Shown here one piece after another: positions 1-11,204 of a stretch of DNA of 64,000 bases. A model generated the notes under the pieces. That model did not search any database. It was not told where the DNA came from and was given only the letters and a program-made list of their open reading frames with translations. A program made the position numbers and the translations under genes. The first letter of the stretch is position 1, and each line of letters starts with the position of its first letter. Where the stretch lies: NCBI RefSeq assembly GCF_958979055.1, contig NC_084897.1, positions 26,209,628 through 26,273,627 of the forward strand, in the 5' to 3' direction. This DNA comes from Alnus glutinosa. Lineage: Eukaryota > Streptophyta > Magnoliopsida > Fagales > Betulaceae.

Positions 1-272
1 AATCTCAAAATTTAAACTTGAAGTGTAAGAGCTCTATACCTTATGGTTTCTGCTTATATGTTAAAAAGAAAAATTATAAATTACAAACCCCATGTCCAAA
101 TTAATGATACTAGTCACCAAAAAATAGGAAGCCAACAATGCTTCCGATTCCCTTTGTTTGAAAAAGAAAAAAAAAAAGAAAGATTCCTATTTGTTCTGTG
201 ATGACCTAAGATACAATGCATAGCAATATATATATGACGGGTTGAGAAAGCCCCAATAAATAAAAAGCATGA
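1..272. other. 3' flank of AP1
   Basis: This AT-rich stretch lies downstream of the AP1 stop codon (AP1 is on the minus strand) and probably holds its 3' UTR. The same sequence recurs at about 10935-11204 downstream of AP2, and a diverged version at about 19706-20006 downstream of AP3. The duplicated block therefore starts at or before the left window edge. No other coding signal is visible. Confidence 0.6.
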
Positions 273-3200
273 TCAAACAATGGCAAAATACGAAACAAGA
301 AGCACAGTGAGTGCGTAGGTAAAAGACTTCAACTTGGGTGAATGACTGGATGGAGCTGCCACAGGTATAATAGAACTGCTTCCACTCCTTTTGGTGGCTT
401 CAGGATTGACGGCAAGAGCAGGGGAAGCGGCAGGAGAGTGTGATGGGCTAACAGCTATAGTGTTTGAATTCCTGTCGTCGTAGCCTAAGGACAACAAGTC
501 TCATCATAACCGCTTGAAGAAATTATCATGAGAAGAAATAATTTCACACTGAAATTCAATCTTAAAAGAAATACAAAGTGAAACCGCACTCACAGTTAGA
601 GTCCTTCCAACCCAATACCATCCTCTGGCGATCAAAAACTATGTCATAACCAATCATGAAGTTTTCTGGATGAAAATAAATAAATTCATGACGTAAGTGA
701 CAATTTCAATTTAGTGATATATGGAGCAAAGGAAATTCACATTAAAATTCAATGTCTAATTCAAAACATTGAGTGCTGCCAACTATGACTATCCTCCATT
801 TATTTGAACCCTCGCATTAATAATCTCAATACATACTCTGTATCTTTAAATTATAGACTATTGAAGAGGTGTCAATTGGCATACTGATTTTTGGCCATCA
901 TGGAGTGGAAATGTAGGTTTAACTAGGAAGGGCTAACCGAGTCAGAAGGGTGAATATAGTAATGATTTTCAAATTCTAATTTGCTACACCAAATGCACAC
1001 AAGATGAGCCAACTTTGTTGATCTAATGTTACAAACCTGAATATCAAGTCCGTAACGAGATAATTTGGGTAGGTTTTTAAAGGAAACTTGAACCTGCTTC
1101 AAACATAAATTTGGAAATAAACTTCTCTCTAAAGTTTGGATTTTAAATAGACTTCATCCAACAATAAGACTCCTAAATGAAATAACTTACCATCAAAGAC
1201 TCCTACCTGTAATTGCACCGGGACATATTGGAAGATGACCTTTATTCGACAGCTACTAACTCTACTAAACTGAAATACTTGAGACCCACTAAAACACTAC
1301 TCAACAAAAGACTATAGAGACATGGTCTTTAATGAACTTCTAATCCTAAGAAGAGTGTAACATCTGGCCTGTTCACCTAAAAGCTACAAATACCCCTTCC
1401 CTTCCCCCTATCCCAAGAAACTACTTTCATCAATCCCAAACTTATATAATCTTAATCTCCAAAACACAAAAATGATTCCACCACTTCTCTGTTTTTTTAT
1501 AAACTTCAGACTTTGTCATCAACAAAGTTGCAACCAGACCAAGATTATGTAGGTCTTCCACAACAATATAGTACTTCTGATTGTCGCCTTATTGAGGAAT
1601 GAATGCACAATTCAAAACTCCAAAATTACAGGAAAACATGAAAATGCAACTTCAACAGTACAAACAGGTTTTAAAATGAGCATGGTTGTTCTTTCTCAGC
1701 AAATAAGTAAAGTTACAGATAAGGAGATACTCACGTCCTATGATGTTTATCTTTTCAATTTTGAGAAGACCCAGACAATACACAACATATTCTCCCTGAA
1801 GACCACAACGTCAATTTTAGCATAACTCAAGCAGGAAGAGGAAAGTTTAAGTACTAGAAGTGAGACCACACCGCAATGTAGACCAAGTGTGTTGGATTTG
1901 TGATAAAATAATGGTCTCCACCTTTCATTGTCAGATTCAAAACAGGACCTTCATATCTGTCTTGAGTTGGACTGTAAATAAAGATGAAGTCAATACCCCA
2001 GAGTTGGAAGGGGAAAACTAATACAAAATAGGAATAGATATAGATAACCTTAAGTCATAACAGTATTCAAAGGGAATTTGGGAATCAGCTGAATGCCGCT
2101 TTTCTTGGACCTGGGAATTGAACTGCACAACAACATATATCATAGATATTGTAGAGAAATACGGTGTCCAAATATTAGGAACAACCGATTCTCAAGTAGT
2201 GCAACAAAGTTACACTAGCCCAAGGACTCACAACCAAAAATAGAAGAGAGATCAAAACTAAATGGAAAATGTACTTCTTATTTATGAAATAATACAACAA
2301 TAGAAAAAAATTGGGTTGGACAACACTTGCACAAGATAGAAGAAGGTTTTGGTGGGATAGATGGAATGAGAGACTTGGAAGCATGCTTAGGGTATATATA
2401 AGGGTTAGGGAAGGGTTCTAGAGTATTCTTACACTTAACTTAAGAAGATAAGCATGACTTTTCATGTGACCAAGGAAGAACAACGAATTTGTACATGAAA
2501 TGATAATAAAGTTCCTTGGGAAAGTATAAGATTGTATTGAAAGATGAAGTGGGTTGAATGAGGGTAGTGATGGTTAGATGACCAAGGTAGAAGATGGTAG
2601 GGTGGAAAGGTTAAGAAGGAGAGAATGACATGTGTCATCTATCATGTGCAAGTGAGTCCCTCCACATTTAAAATTACATTAATTCCTCACTACATCACTC
2701 AAAATAAGAAAATTAATAACTGTGGATTCTAGAAAATACACTTTAAAATTTAACAGATATTCATGTGCTATAAAATGGAACTCCCAATGATATCATGAAA
2801 CACGTTATTTAAAGCACTTACACTCTCAGAAATGAAAGTATAAGCTGGGTCGGTTAGGCTTGTAAACGATGTACCAGAGTCAAAGATTACACTGAACCCC
2901 AGCTCAGAAGAATTTCTTCCCACAGTTATTTGAGTGATGCTGATGTTATAAGTTGGACTGATAACAAGTTCCAAAGGGCAAAATCAGTACAAGTAGCATG
3001 GGATTTCGGTCAAAGATAGTCTTTTTGTCAAACTAGACAAACTTTCCCATTAGCATTTGGAATATCACAAAGTGACAACTTACTGCGATTGCTTAACATT
3101 GAATGGTGTTTCTTTTTGGTCTGAGCTGCCATTATTTCCAAAAGTGATTCTCCCCAGCCCATCAGGTCCAAAACACATGGAAAAAGAATTCAAAGCTAGC

Positions 3201-5765
3201 CCATTTCTTGCTAAGGTGCTAGGAACAGATATATCATCCATACCAAGCCCAAATAGACCGTTTGGTGTTAAACCCTCCAAAAAAGCACCAGTCTGGCTTT
3301 GACCACAACTGCAACAGAGTAACATGTTTGATCACAAGGGCCACAAATTCTAGATAATTTGCTGAACAAATCTGACCACCGGGTTAAAAACAATAAGCAG
3401 CTTCAAGGAATAAAAAAAGTAATGCTATCAAACTCAGAAATGTTTTTGGTGATATTACTGACCCCTCTAGAGGTTTAAAACCAAGGTAAAACAACACCTT
3501 GAACATCCTCATAAATAATAATTCCTACTTGAGGAGGAGAAACGCCATACCAAACTCCAGATTTCATCATCAACGTAATTTGCAAAAATATCAGCTTTTC
3601 CAGATCTTCTGTCATTTTAACTGACAATTCTTTCATTTTAATCAAGTTATTTTAAAATTGATATCACTAGAGATATAAAATCGTTACTGTGTTCACTTGA
3701 AAATCTGCCTGTGTAGTACCTAATGGATTTTTGCCATATATCCCAAAACTGCATATGAGGTTTCAAATATTTACCCCAAAATTTTTGGTAGCAATGCAAT
3801 GAAATATAGCCTACCCAAAAGTAATCGGAGTGTTCACAGCCCTTAGATAATCATCATCTGTAATTAAGTGCAAATCATCCTCCACCAAGATCCCAGTAGA
3901 TGAAGTGTTATTAGAAAGATACTCAACTTTATAAGCACAATCACTGCTTGCTGAAGGGCATTGACGATGTTTGCAAAAGCTGTTGTTGCAGGAAACTATT
4001 TCACTTGTTGATGAATTATTAGGGCTGTAGATGTTAAGGAGAAATACCTGCTGGATAAAAAGATTAAGTAAGTAATTCTCAAGGAATTCATGACTTGACT
4101 AAAGTTTCTTTCACCACCAATCCATAAAACAACTAAATACATGGAAAACATAAGTCCAGTCTAAAAATAACAATTCTATAGATCAGATATAACATTATAG
4201 TCAATTTGCACTTCACTAACGTTTCTGGATGTTATTACCATGCATTGGTAGAATTTGCTGAGCGTGGCAAAGAAAAACATTGGCAGCTATTGTCAGGAGC
4301 CCGGGATGCTCAATTGTTTATGATTTCAAAATGAGTAATGCTATATACCACACTGTTATTCCACTTCGCTAATGTTATACTGTCAATCAACCCCTATTTT
4401 ATTTTATTTTTATTTTTTTAACAAGGGCTGATTGACAATACTACATCAGCAATGTTACACCATACTTTTATTCTACTTTGCCGATGTGACAGTGTCAATC
4501 ACTCATTTTCCCTTCATCTACAAACTCTCATTCTACAAAGATGCTTGATAATGGTAGATTCAACAAATTAATGGAAGGTCTACGCGACAGTTTTAAGCAT
4601 GACTGCAATACTATAGTAACACATAGCCCTGTCGAATAGAAGTTAAAAAATAAAAAAATAAAAAATAAAAATAAATAAATAAATCTGCAAAGCAGTTTAA
4701 GCAACAAAATGATTTATTAAAGACTAGCGGTTCCAAGAAGATAAATAAATAAACAAATATTAAAATCAAATGTTAATAACATACCTGTCCAGGTGAGAAC
4801 GGGATGCTACTAAAGCAACCACCTTTCTTACAATCACATGGTAGCCAGAACAAATCACTGCCTGTGTCTAATGCCACCAAAAATGATAAACTTGGTGTCC
4901 CCACTGAAACATTGGCATAATGCAAACTGAAACACCAAGAAAATAAGAAGAAATAGTTAGTAGAGAAGTGACATGAAGAAGAACCCAATAAAACCTTCAT
5001 CCCCCGTTTGTTCAACAAGAAAATTGGGGGAAAATCCAAAATTGTTCATTAAGGGACACGCTCTGAGCTTATATTTTCCATCTTCAATAATAAATATGAA
5101 AGAAACGCCAGACAATTACATGTTTGGCTGTAAATTAAGGGATAATTAATTATAATGTCTAAAAGACAGAATCCGCTAAAAAAGACCACAAAAGAAAAAC
5201 ACTTCAATTAACCGAGCCTAATAAAGACAACAATTGCTACGAAACAGGTCCAAATGCACATGATCCGAGTATCCGAGTCTGATAACTAACAACAAAAGTA
5301 AACAGGAAAACTCTCATCTCCTTTTCTTTTCCTCCAGTTGCTCAGCAACCAAACACTCAGCATCCAAATCTTCAAAAACCCACTAAAAATTCCCCAGAAA
5401 AAAAAAAAAAGAACAAAGAACTCGGGGACGGGCTTAAAAGGGTCGTACTGTCCCAAAGGGGCGAGGAGATAGGTGTCGTTTCCATCGGAGAAAGTGAGCG
5501 GCGATGACTGATCGTTGCTGGCGGCGAGGTGGCGGCCCCGAATCATGCGGTCTCGGTTTGCCATAGCCACGTAGTATTCTACACTCCCTTTCTCCGGGAG
5601 CCCCTCGACGCCGAGAATTCCCTTGACCGGGGGGGAGTAACGATGGTGGACGTCGAACCCGAACTGCAACCCGACCCCGTAACAGCTCCGGCAACCGAAA
5701 TCTAACAACAAAACGAATAGTATAAAGGAGTAGTACGTAGAAGGAATTATAGGAGGCCAGGCCAT
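273..5765 (-). CDS. AP1: aspartyl protease family protein, pepsin-like (A1), intact
   Basis: Ten coding exons (high to low): 5449-5765, 4785-4926, 3815-4047, 3084-3308, 2822-2957, 2049-2122, 1872-1971, 1735-1795, 594-665, 273-484. All introns are GT-AG and phases agree, giving 523 residues. The order is a hydrophobic signal peptide (about 1-30), a prosegment, a catalytic DTGS (Asp126) in the context VALDTGSDLFW, a Cys-rich segment, a second catalytic DSGT (Asp332), then a Ser/Pro-rich linker and a hydrophobic C-terminal tail suggesting a GPI-anchor signal. Plant A1 proteases of this type are expected to be secreted or held on the cell surface; the substrate is unknown. It matches the plant 'aspartyl protease family protein 1-like' group. 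Compared with AP3 and AP4, the exon 1/2 junction codon gives His instead of Phe. Intron 5 holds a solo LTR and intron 2 a MITE. The start is the first ATG before the signal peptide. Confidence 0.93.
2145..2760. mobile_element. Solo LTR (606 bp) in AP1 intron 5
   Basis: The insert 2150-2755 begins TGTAGAG and ends TTTAACA, the TG...CA ends of a retroviral-type LTR. It is flanked by the 5-bp direct repeat gatat (2145-2149 and 2756-2760). The corresponding AP2 intron (around 13075-13085) has a single gatat and no insert, so an empty site is seen. No internal gag/pol sequence is present, so this is a solo LTR left by recombination between two LTRs. A TATA-like tract (tatatata, near 2393-2400) could be the LTR promoter. 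The orientation is uncertain, with minus slightly favoured. It lies inside an intron and leaves the AP1 coding frame untouched. Confidence 0.88.
4328..4509. mobile_element. MITE-like inverted-repeat element in AP1 intron 2
   Basis: The ends aaaatgagt / actcatttt are inverted repeats. Inside, a segment reading tgtcaatcaacccc is followed by an inverted partner, aagggctgattgaca. The element is present at the same intron position in AP2 (14649-14825) and absent from AP3 intron 2, so it entered after the AP3 split and before the AP1/AP2 duplication. No coding capacity. The superfamily is not assigned. Confidence 0.6.
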
Positions 5766-6200
5766 TGCTCAGAATAGAAGGTGTTGTTGCGGAGAGAGAT
5801 TGAGAGAATGTCTGTGACTGTAAATTCTCTCCGGAGTCAATTTGAAAGGATTGACGAATGTGTTGCCGCGTTCTTTCACCTCCATTTCTTTTCTATCTAC
5901 TTTCAATGCGTGGTTTTAACAACGTATCACATTCGTGATTCACATACCTCATAATGACTCTAATTAACCAGTCTTCGTTGACTTGACTTGACTTGGGCAC
6001 CGTTTAATAACTCCTTCCTTTTTTTTCCTCCCTTTATTTTTAGTCAATCTCAAAGCAAATCAATTTCAAAACATTCTTTAACATTTTTTTATTTGTATAT
6101 CACACTAATAATTTTTTATTATTATTTAAATTAAAAAATTCATTACAATACAAAATGTTTTTACTTTTCCATATAAATTCTTTCTACTTTATATTACACC
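5766..6200. other. AP1 5' flank and promoter region
   Basis: The first 180 bp upstream of AP1 (to about 5944) are almost the same as upstream of AP2 (to about 16245), and then the copies part abruptly. This segment should carry the AP1 5' UTR and core promoter. I see no convincing TATA box. Beyond 5944 the DNA is AT-rich without gene signals. Confidence 0.45.
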
Positions 6201-6450
6201 AAAAGAGGAGGAATATTAGAGTTCTTTCTAGTGTTCTTCTGGTGTCCATCTGAACGGAAATAAATGTAATAAAAAAATTACATCTATGTCATTCTGAATT
6301 ACATCAATGTAATTTTATAATTTTTTATTATATTTATATTCTTTCAAATAAATATCAGTAGAACACTAAAAATAATTTTTATTACATTTATGTCATTTCA
6401 GATGGACACCATAAGAACATCAGAAAAAACTCAACTTTCCTCCTCTTTTC
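6201..6450. mobile_element. MITE with about 70-bp terminal inverted repeats
   Basis: The left arm starts aaaagaggaggaatatt and contains ctggtgtccatctgaa. The right arm contains the inverted partner (ttcagatggacacca) and ends cctcctctttt. The 250-bp element is AT-rich and non-coding. No clear target duplication was found, so the superfamily is left open. Confidence 0.7.
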
Positions 6451-7450
6451 CTAACAACAATTATCCTTTTTGCCCAAGTTTTTTCTTTCTAACAAAATAA
6501 AAAATAAAAATATTAAGGAAAAACTTCACTTCACCCCTCCATACTTTCATCATTTTTATAATTTCCTTAAAGTTAAAAAATTTCAAAATTTAGTGTATTG
6601 AACTTTCAATTTTTTGTAATCCTACCCCTCCGATTAGGATTTGGAATTAAATCAAACTGTAAAAAGGGTAAAATGAACTTTGCACCTATGTAAAGTTTAT
6701 AAAATTTCAAAATCATCCCTAAATTACAATTACTGTTTTTGAAAGAAAAAAAAAATGTATTTTGGAAATTTTTCATTACTCAATAAAAAATTAACAGAAA
6801 ATTCTAACAAACAAGTGAAATTGTAATTTTTTTAAAGTTCGATATACTAACTTGAAAATTTTTTTACTCCTAAAAAATATTGTAAAAGTTATAAAAGTTC
6901 GCAAGAAATTCAGATAACAAATATAAAAGAATCTTTACCAGGCCCAACTATCCGAACAAATATCAGATAGCCGCTCATCTGTCCGTACAAGTGTTCTTTA
7001 GAAGCAACTCTTTCATGTTTACCAAAAGAATGGTTAGAGATTGTAATTCAAGTTGGCTTTCGAGCACTGTCTTTTGGCTGCAAGCGAAGGTCCCAAGTCC
7101 CACCTGTGGGTACTCCCACTGCAACTGTGGTTAGAGATTCTCTATGTAAATAGGGAGCGAACCGTAGTGCCTTTATGCCTAACGAAATGATAAACATAGT
7201 TGAAATATTGAAAATAAAGGAAAAAAATTAGCATGCTTTGACTTTCTCTGAACATCCAAATGAACCTGACGGAACCAGTCATTGAAATAAAAGAGCACCC
7301 ACAAGAAGAAAGGACATTTCGACAGGAAGTTGAAGGCCACCGATGATGATGACGACGATCGCGATGAATACCTGAGATGAATTTTATTTATCCATGAGTA
7401 CTTTATAAATAAGGGAAAGAAAAAAAATGTAAAATGAGTGATTTAAAATT
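6451..7450. other. AT-rich intergenic DNA, no gene seen
   Basis: Low-complexity A/T runs alternate with unremarkable sequence. I see no ORF with a recognisable product, no RNA gene and no clear repeat family. The whole interval is missing from the matching place in the AP2 copy, where the NHL-bearing segment 16246-17779 sits instead. Confidence 0.5.
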
Positions 7451-7772
7451 GGATATTTGCACCACTGCTCTCTGGAGTTTGACCTAAATTACGAATAACT
7501 CCATGTGGTACTATAATTACAAATACCTGTTTTCTGTCCACCAAGCAAACAAAATCCGTTAATAGATTACAATACAAATGATATTTAGAGGTTGTCTCAC
7601 TACTTATATGACGTGGCAAACTAACAGATTCTATTAACTTGGTGGGCGTAAAACGGGTTTAGGGAGTGATTCGTAATTATAGTTTACCACAAGAATCTCC
7701 GTGAATTTTTTGTACCACAAGAAGTGATTCGTAATTGAGGCCAACCCCAGTGACCAGTGGTGCAATTATTTC
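7451..7772. repeat. Fold-back repeat FB (full copy)
   Basis: The left end reads ggatatttgcaccactg and the right end cagtggtgcaattattt, an inverted pair. Each arm carries the phrases attacgaatcactcc and a partner of ccaccaagttaa. The element is non-coding. Half copies of the same family occur at 17780-17899, at 49196-49390, at 55608-55649 plus 57013-57160, and at about 57383-57540. Confidence 0.65.
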
Positions 7773-7979
7773 TTTAAAATTCTACGTCATAAGCACAAAT
7801 AACAAATAATTTTCCAATTGAAACTTTCATTTGAAATTTTAGTGGTAACTATCACGAAACCACCCCCAAGGTCAATTTGGGTGGTCTGACCGCCCCTATA
7901 ATTTTTTATTTTTTATTTTTATTATAAAGGACGTGTATCATATTATTATTGCTGTTAATGTGGCATTATGATGGTTCCA

Positions 7980-8816
7980 TTAAATTTCGAGTTAAATACC
8001 CTATTAAATACCCTATTGGTACCTGAGTTTTAGGCTTTTTTAAATTTAGTGCCTGAGTTTTTATTTGTTTTATAGGTGGTACCTGAGTTAAGAGTAAAAA
8101 CCCGTTTGGTACCTCTATTACATTTTCTGTCCAAATATTCCACGTGTCAACTACTGAGGTTGACACGTGACACTATATAAAAAATGAAAAATTTTAAAAT
8201 AATTTTTTTAAAAAAATTATATAAAATAAGAAAAATAATACAACTTAATTTTTTTTTTTAAAAAAAAAAAAAAAGAAAGAAGAAGGGTGGCTGAGCCACC
8301 CCTTTGGCCACCATGGGAGTGGCTGGCCACCCCCATTTTGGCCAAGCGGGTGGCAAAAAAAATTAAAAAAAAAATGATGGGTTTTGACCCTTGGGGTGGC
8401 CAAACGGGGGGTGGTTCTGCCACCCTCCTAGGCAAACCCCCTAATTCTCTTTTAAAGGGTTTGGCCCTTGGAGGCGGCCGAAGGGCAAAAACCCATCATT
8501 TTTTTTCCTGCCATGGGGTGGCCGGAGGGTGGTTCGGCCACCCTAGACCGGCCAAGAGCCACCCCTCTTTTTTTTTTCATTTTTTTAAATAGTATTATTT
8601 TTATATAATTTTTTTTATATAATGCCATGTGTCAACTACTGTGGTTGACACGTGGAAGACCGTTAATATTTGGACGGAAAATATAGTAGAGGTACTAAAC
8701 GGGCTTTTACCTCTAACTCAAGTACCACCTATAAAACAAATGAAAATTCAAGTACTAAATTTAAAAAAACTTAAAATTCAGGTATCAATAGGGTATTTAT
8801 TTAACCCTTAAATTTT
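7980..8816. mobile_element. Mutator-like fold-back element E1 (819 bp)
   Basis: Element 7989-8807 has long terminal inverted repeats of about 200 bp each. The left arm runs from gagttaaatac through ggtacctgag; the right arm is its inverse, ending tatttaaccc. It is bounded by 9-bp near-direct repeats, ttaaatttc (7980-7988) and ttaaatttt (8808-8816). A 9-bp target duplication with long TIRs points to the Mutator (MULE) superfamily. The core is GC-rich with repeated ggccaccc motifs, and no transposase is encoded, so the element is non-autonomous. A second copy sits at the same duplicated site (18118-18988). Confidence 0.82.
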
Positions 8817-9054
8817 AAAGTTATTTATCATTTATATTTACTTTTTAAAAATTTATATGAAAAATTAAGTTTTAAGTTACTTTTTAAAAATTAAAAAGCT
8901 TATCATAAATCAGTAAGATAACGTAGACTAATTTTATATTTTTCATCTAAATGACGTTATTCATCCTCATACGGTAAAAAGTATAGTTGTTAATTGACCA
9001 GTCTCCTGGTCAATCCTCCTGTGCCTCCCTCCTCCCTCTCCTCTCTTCCTTCCA
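8817..9054. other. AT-rich flank shared with 18998-19175
   Basis: From 8817 to about 8995 this DNA matches the sequence following E2, marking the right part of the AP1/AP2 duplicated block. Similarity ends near 8995. No gene is seen. Confidence 0.55.
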
Positions 9055-9078
9055 CCCCCCCCCCCCCCCCCCCCCCCC
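9055..9078. repeat. Poly-C homopolymer (24 C)
   Basis: An uninterrupted run of C between a CT-rich stretch and TTTTCCCC. Homopolymers of this length are error-prone in sequencing, so the exact length should not be trusted. Confidence 0.9.
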
Positions 9079-9989
9079 TTTTCCCCATCTTTCGCCTCTT
9101 TGGAGGCGAGCTCTTGCCTTGTCCGCCTCCACGAAGGTTTTCTAACCAGAGTTTACTCTCGCCAAATTTTCCTCTTCGGAGGTTTTATCTTTGTTTTTGC
9201 TACCACATCACAACCCCAACTGAACAAAACCTTCTTCCAACATGTTCATCATCGAGTTAGGTTAGGGATTTGGTCAAGTTTTTCAAAATTAGATATATGC
9301 TCCTCAACCGGACTCAATGTCACATGACCCTCTACACTGTGCTCCCCGTCGTCTCCCGACTCTGTTGATGCCAGAAGCACATCCACCGGACCATCCCCCA
9401 TCGGCGCGTGGCCTACATGGCGTACACACGCCAGTGTGTCTCTCATAAACTGGCGCGTGTGGATCACGTTTCACCCATTTTTCGCCCACCGCCTCTGTGG
9501 TTGGCGGCGTACGGCGGTCTACAACGATTTCAGTGAGAGAGAGGTCGTCTTAGGCTGGCACGTGTCCTCCACGCACCACCTCCGGCGGCTCCCATCCAGC
9601 CTGTTTTGTGCTTTTTTGTTGGGTTTTTTTCATTTGTTTTTTCTGGGCTTTGTTGTATATATATTTTTTGTACTTATCATCGTAGTTTTCTTTGTATTGG
9701 TTATTGTCATGGTGTTTGGGTCATTTGGATTCTGTATACACCATTAACTACATTAAATGGTGGCCTCGATTCTTCGCATCAATACCCATAATCAATAGGC
9801 CCACATACGGAAGCACTATCCCCACGTACTTACTTTCTTAGTCTTTTCTTTGTATTTTCATTGGGTTGCCCAGCCCTAATTGTTGTAATTTCTTTTCAAA
9901 GTATCTATAAAAAAATAAAAAATACAATGTTTCATTTCAAATTTGACAGGATAAAAATATATCTACCTATAAGAAAAATATAGGAAAAA
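9079..9989. other. GC-richer unassigned segment, possible retroelement remnant
   Basis: This interval is richer in G and C than its surroundings up to about 9600, then T-rich, and ends near 9905-9930 in an A-rich tail-like stretch. The composition resembles the remnant of a LINE or other retroelement, but I recognise no protein domain and found no target duplication. Small ORFs here look like chance. Confidence 0.3.
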
Positions 9990-10754
9990 GAAATTCTAAA
10001 TCAGGGAATAGCTAATCGGGGATGATTTAATTGAAGGGGTGATTATTGCTAGACTGTTGTGGCTTTGTCGGAATGCTTATGTGTTCGGAGGGGAGGTTTT
10101 CACTCCCACCCAAACGGTGCAAGCTGCACAGGTTATGCTATCGGATATCAAGTTGGCAAATATGAGGGAACCCTGAGCTTCAATAACTGAGGAGCTTACT
10201 GATAAGTGGATGGCTCCATCGAATGGCTGCCTTAAGATGAATTGGGATGCTGCTTTGGGTTCATCTCCACCGAGGATGGGAGTGGGGGCTGTACTGAGAG
10301 ACGAGCAAGGGAGGATCCAGGCGGCTCTAGCAATGGGGTTCCCCAATATCTCCAATCCTACAATGGCTGAGACTATGGCTTTATGGAAGGCAGTTACTTT
10401 TTGCCTAGAGTTAGGTTTTACTCGAGTTGAATTTGAAAGAGATGCTTTGCAGGTTGTGCAAGCTTTGCATAGTTATCAACAAAGGGGTAGAATTGCCCAC
10501 CTGTTGGAGGATGTTCGCACAATCTTACAAGGCATTCCTTTCCATCAAGTCCAATATGCTCGAAGAGATGCGAATAAGGTTGCCCTTACGTTAGCTAAAT
10601 TCGTTGTTTCACAGTCTAATGGCTCAGTGTGGCTTGATAAATGCCCTTCATCAATCCTCCACCTTGTAATAGCCGATCATGACTCTTTTCAATGATTAAA
10701 TGAAAATCTCCTTTTATCAAAAAAAAAAAAAAAAAAAAGGAAATTCTAAATCAG
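9990..10754 (+). mobile_element. 5'-truncated LINE with 15-bp target duplication
   Basis: The insert 10005-10739 is flanked by the direct repeat gaaattctaaatcag at 9990-10004 and 10740-10754. It ends in an A tail (10719-10738), as target-primed reverse transcription produces. Only the 3' end of the element is present: the segment before and including the RNase H domain. Reverse transcriptase and endonuclease are missing, so it is 5'-truncated and dead on arrival. Confidence 0.92.
10036..10695 (+). pseudogene. LINE ORF2 C-terminal fragment, RNase H-like domain
   Basis: The frame encodes the linker and RNase H-like (RVT_3) domain usual at the C terminus of plant L1-type ORF2. Landmarks are a start resembling KWMAPSNGCLKMNWDAA, the Glu of an AET motif, the Asp of FERDALQVVQ, and an RRDANKVA near the end. 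An in-frame TGA at 10174-10176 (a likely CGA to TGA change) interrupts the frame before the domain, and there is no reverse transcriptase upstream. The longest open part begins at the ATG at 10210 and ends with the stop at 10693-10695, just before the A tail. It is a retroelement remnant rather than a host gene. Confidence 0.88.
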
Positions 10755-11204
10755 TCCTTAGGATTTTAACCATTCGACAAATAGCACCTTAAGCTTTAAA
10801 AAGTGACTTTGCACTTTAATTTCCATAGTAATCTTAACAAATAACTCCATACATTGATTTGCCGTTTGAAATTTCAATATGCCACATCATCACCAATAGG
10901 ATCACTATCATTTTCTTTTTAACAAATGCTGCAAAATCTCAAAATTTAAACTTGAAGTGTAAGAGCTCTATACCTTATGGTTTCTGCTTATATGTTAAAA
11001 AGAAAAATTACTATTGACAACCCCCATGTCCAAATTTAATGCTACCAAACACCAAAAAATAGGAAGCCAACAATACTTCCGATTCTCATTGTTTGAAAAA
11101 AAAAAAAAAAAAAGATTCCAATTTGTTCTGTGATGACCTAAGATACAATGCATATCAATATATATATGACGGGTTGAGAAAGCTCCAATAAATAAAAAGC
11201 ATGA
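10755..11204. other. AP2 3' flank
   Basis: From about 10935 onward the sequence repeats window positions 1-272 and should include the AP2 3' UTR. The piece 10755-10934 is unique AT-rich DNA without gene signals. Confidence 0.55.

Noticed and set aside
3057-3302. Plus-strand ORF repeated at 13393-13623 and 21737-21967
   Set aside because: It is the antisense of AP exon 4, which is conserved because of the real gene on the minus strand.
9055-9078. Poly-C as a structured (i-motif or G-quadruplex) element
   Set aside because: A bare homopolymer is not evidence of function and may be a sequencing artefact. The same applies to 34517-34560.
9079-9800. ORFs at 9100-9747 as a gene
   Set aside because: No domain, no splice signals that join them, and overlapping frames on both strands typical of a GC-rich patch.
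10210-10695. RNase H-like ORF as a host gene
   Set aside because: The flanking target duplication, the A tail and the upstream stop show it is the 3' end of a LINE.
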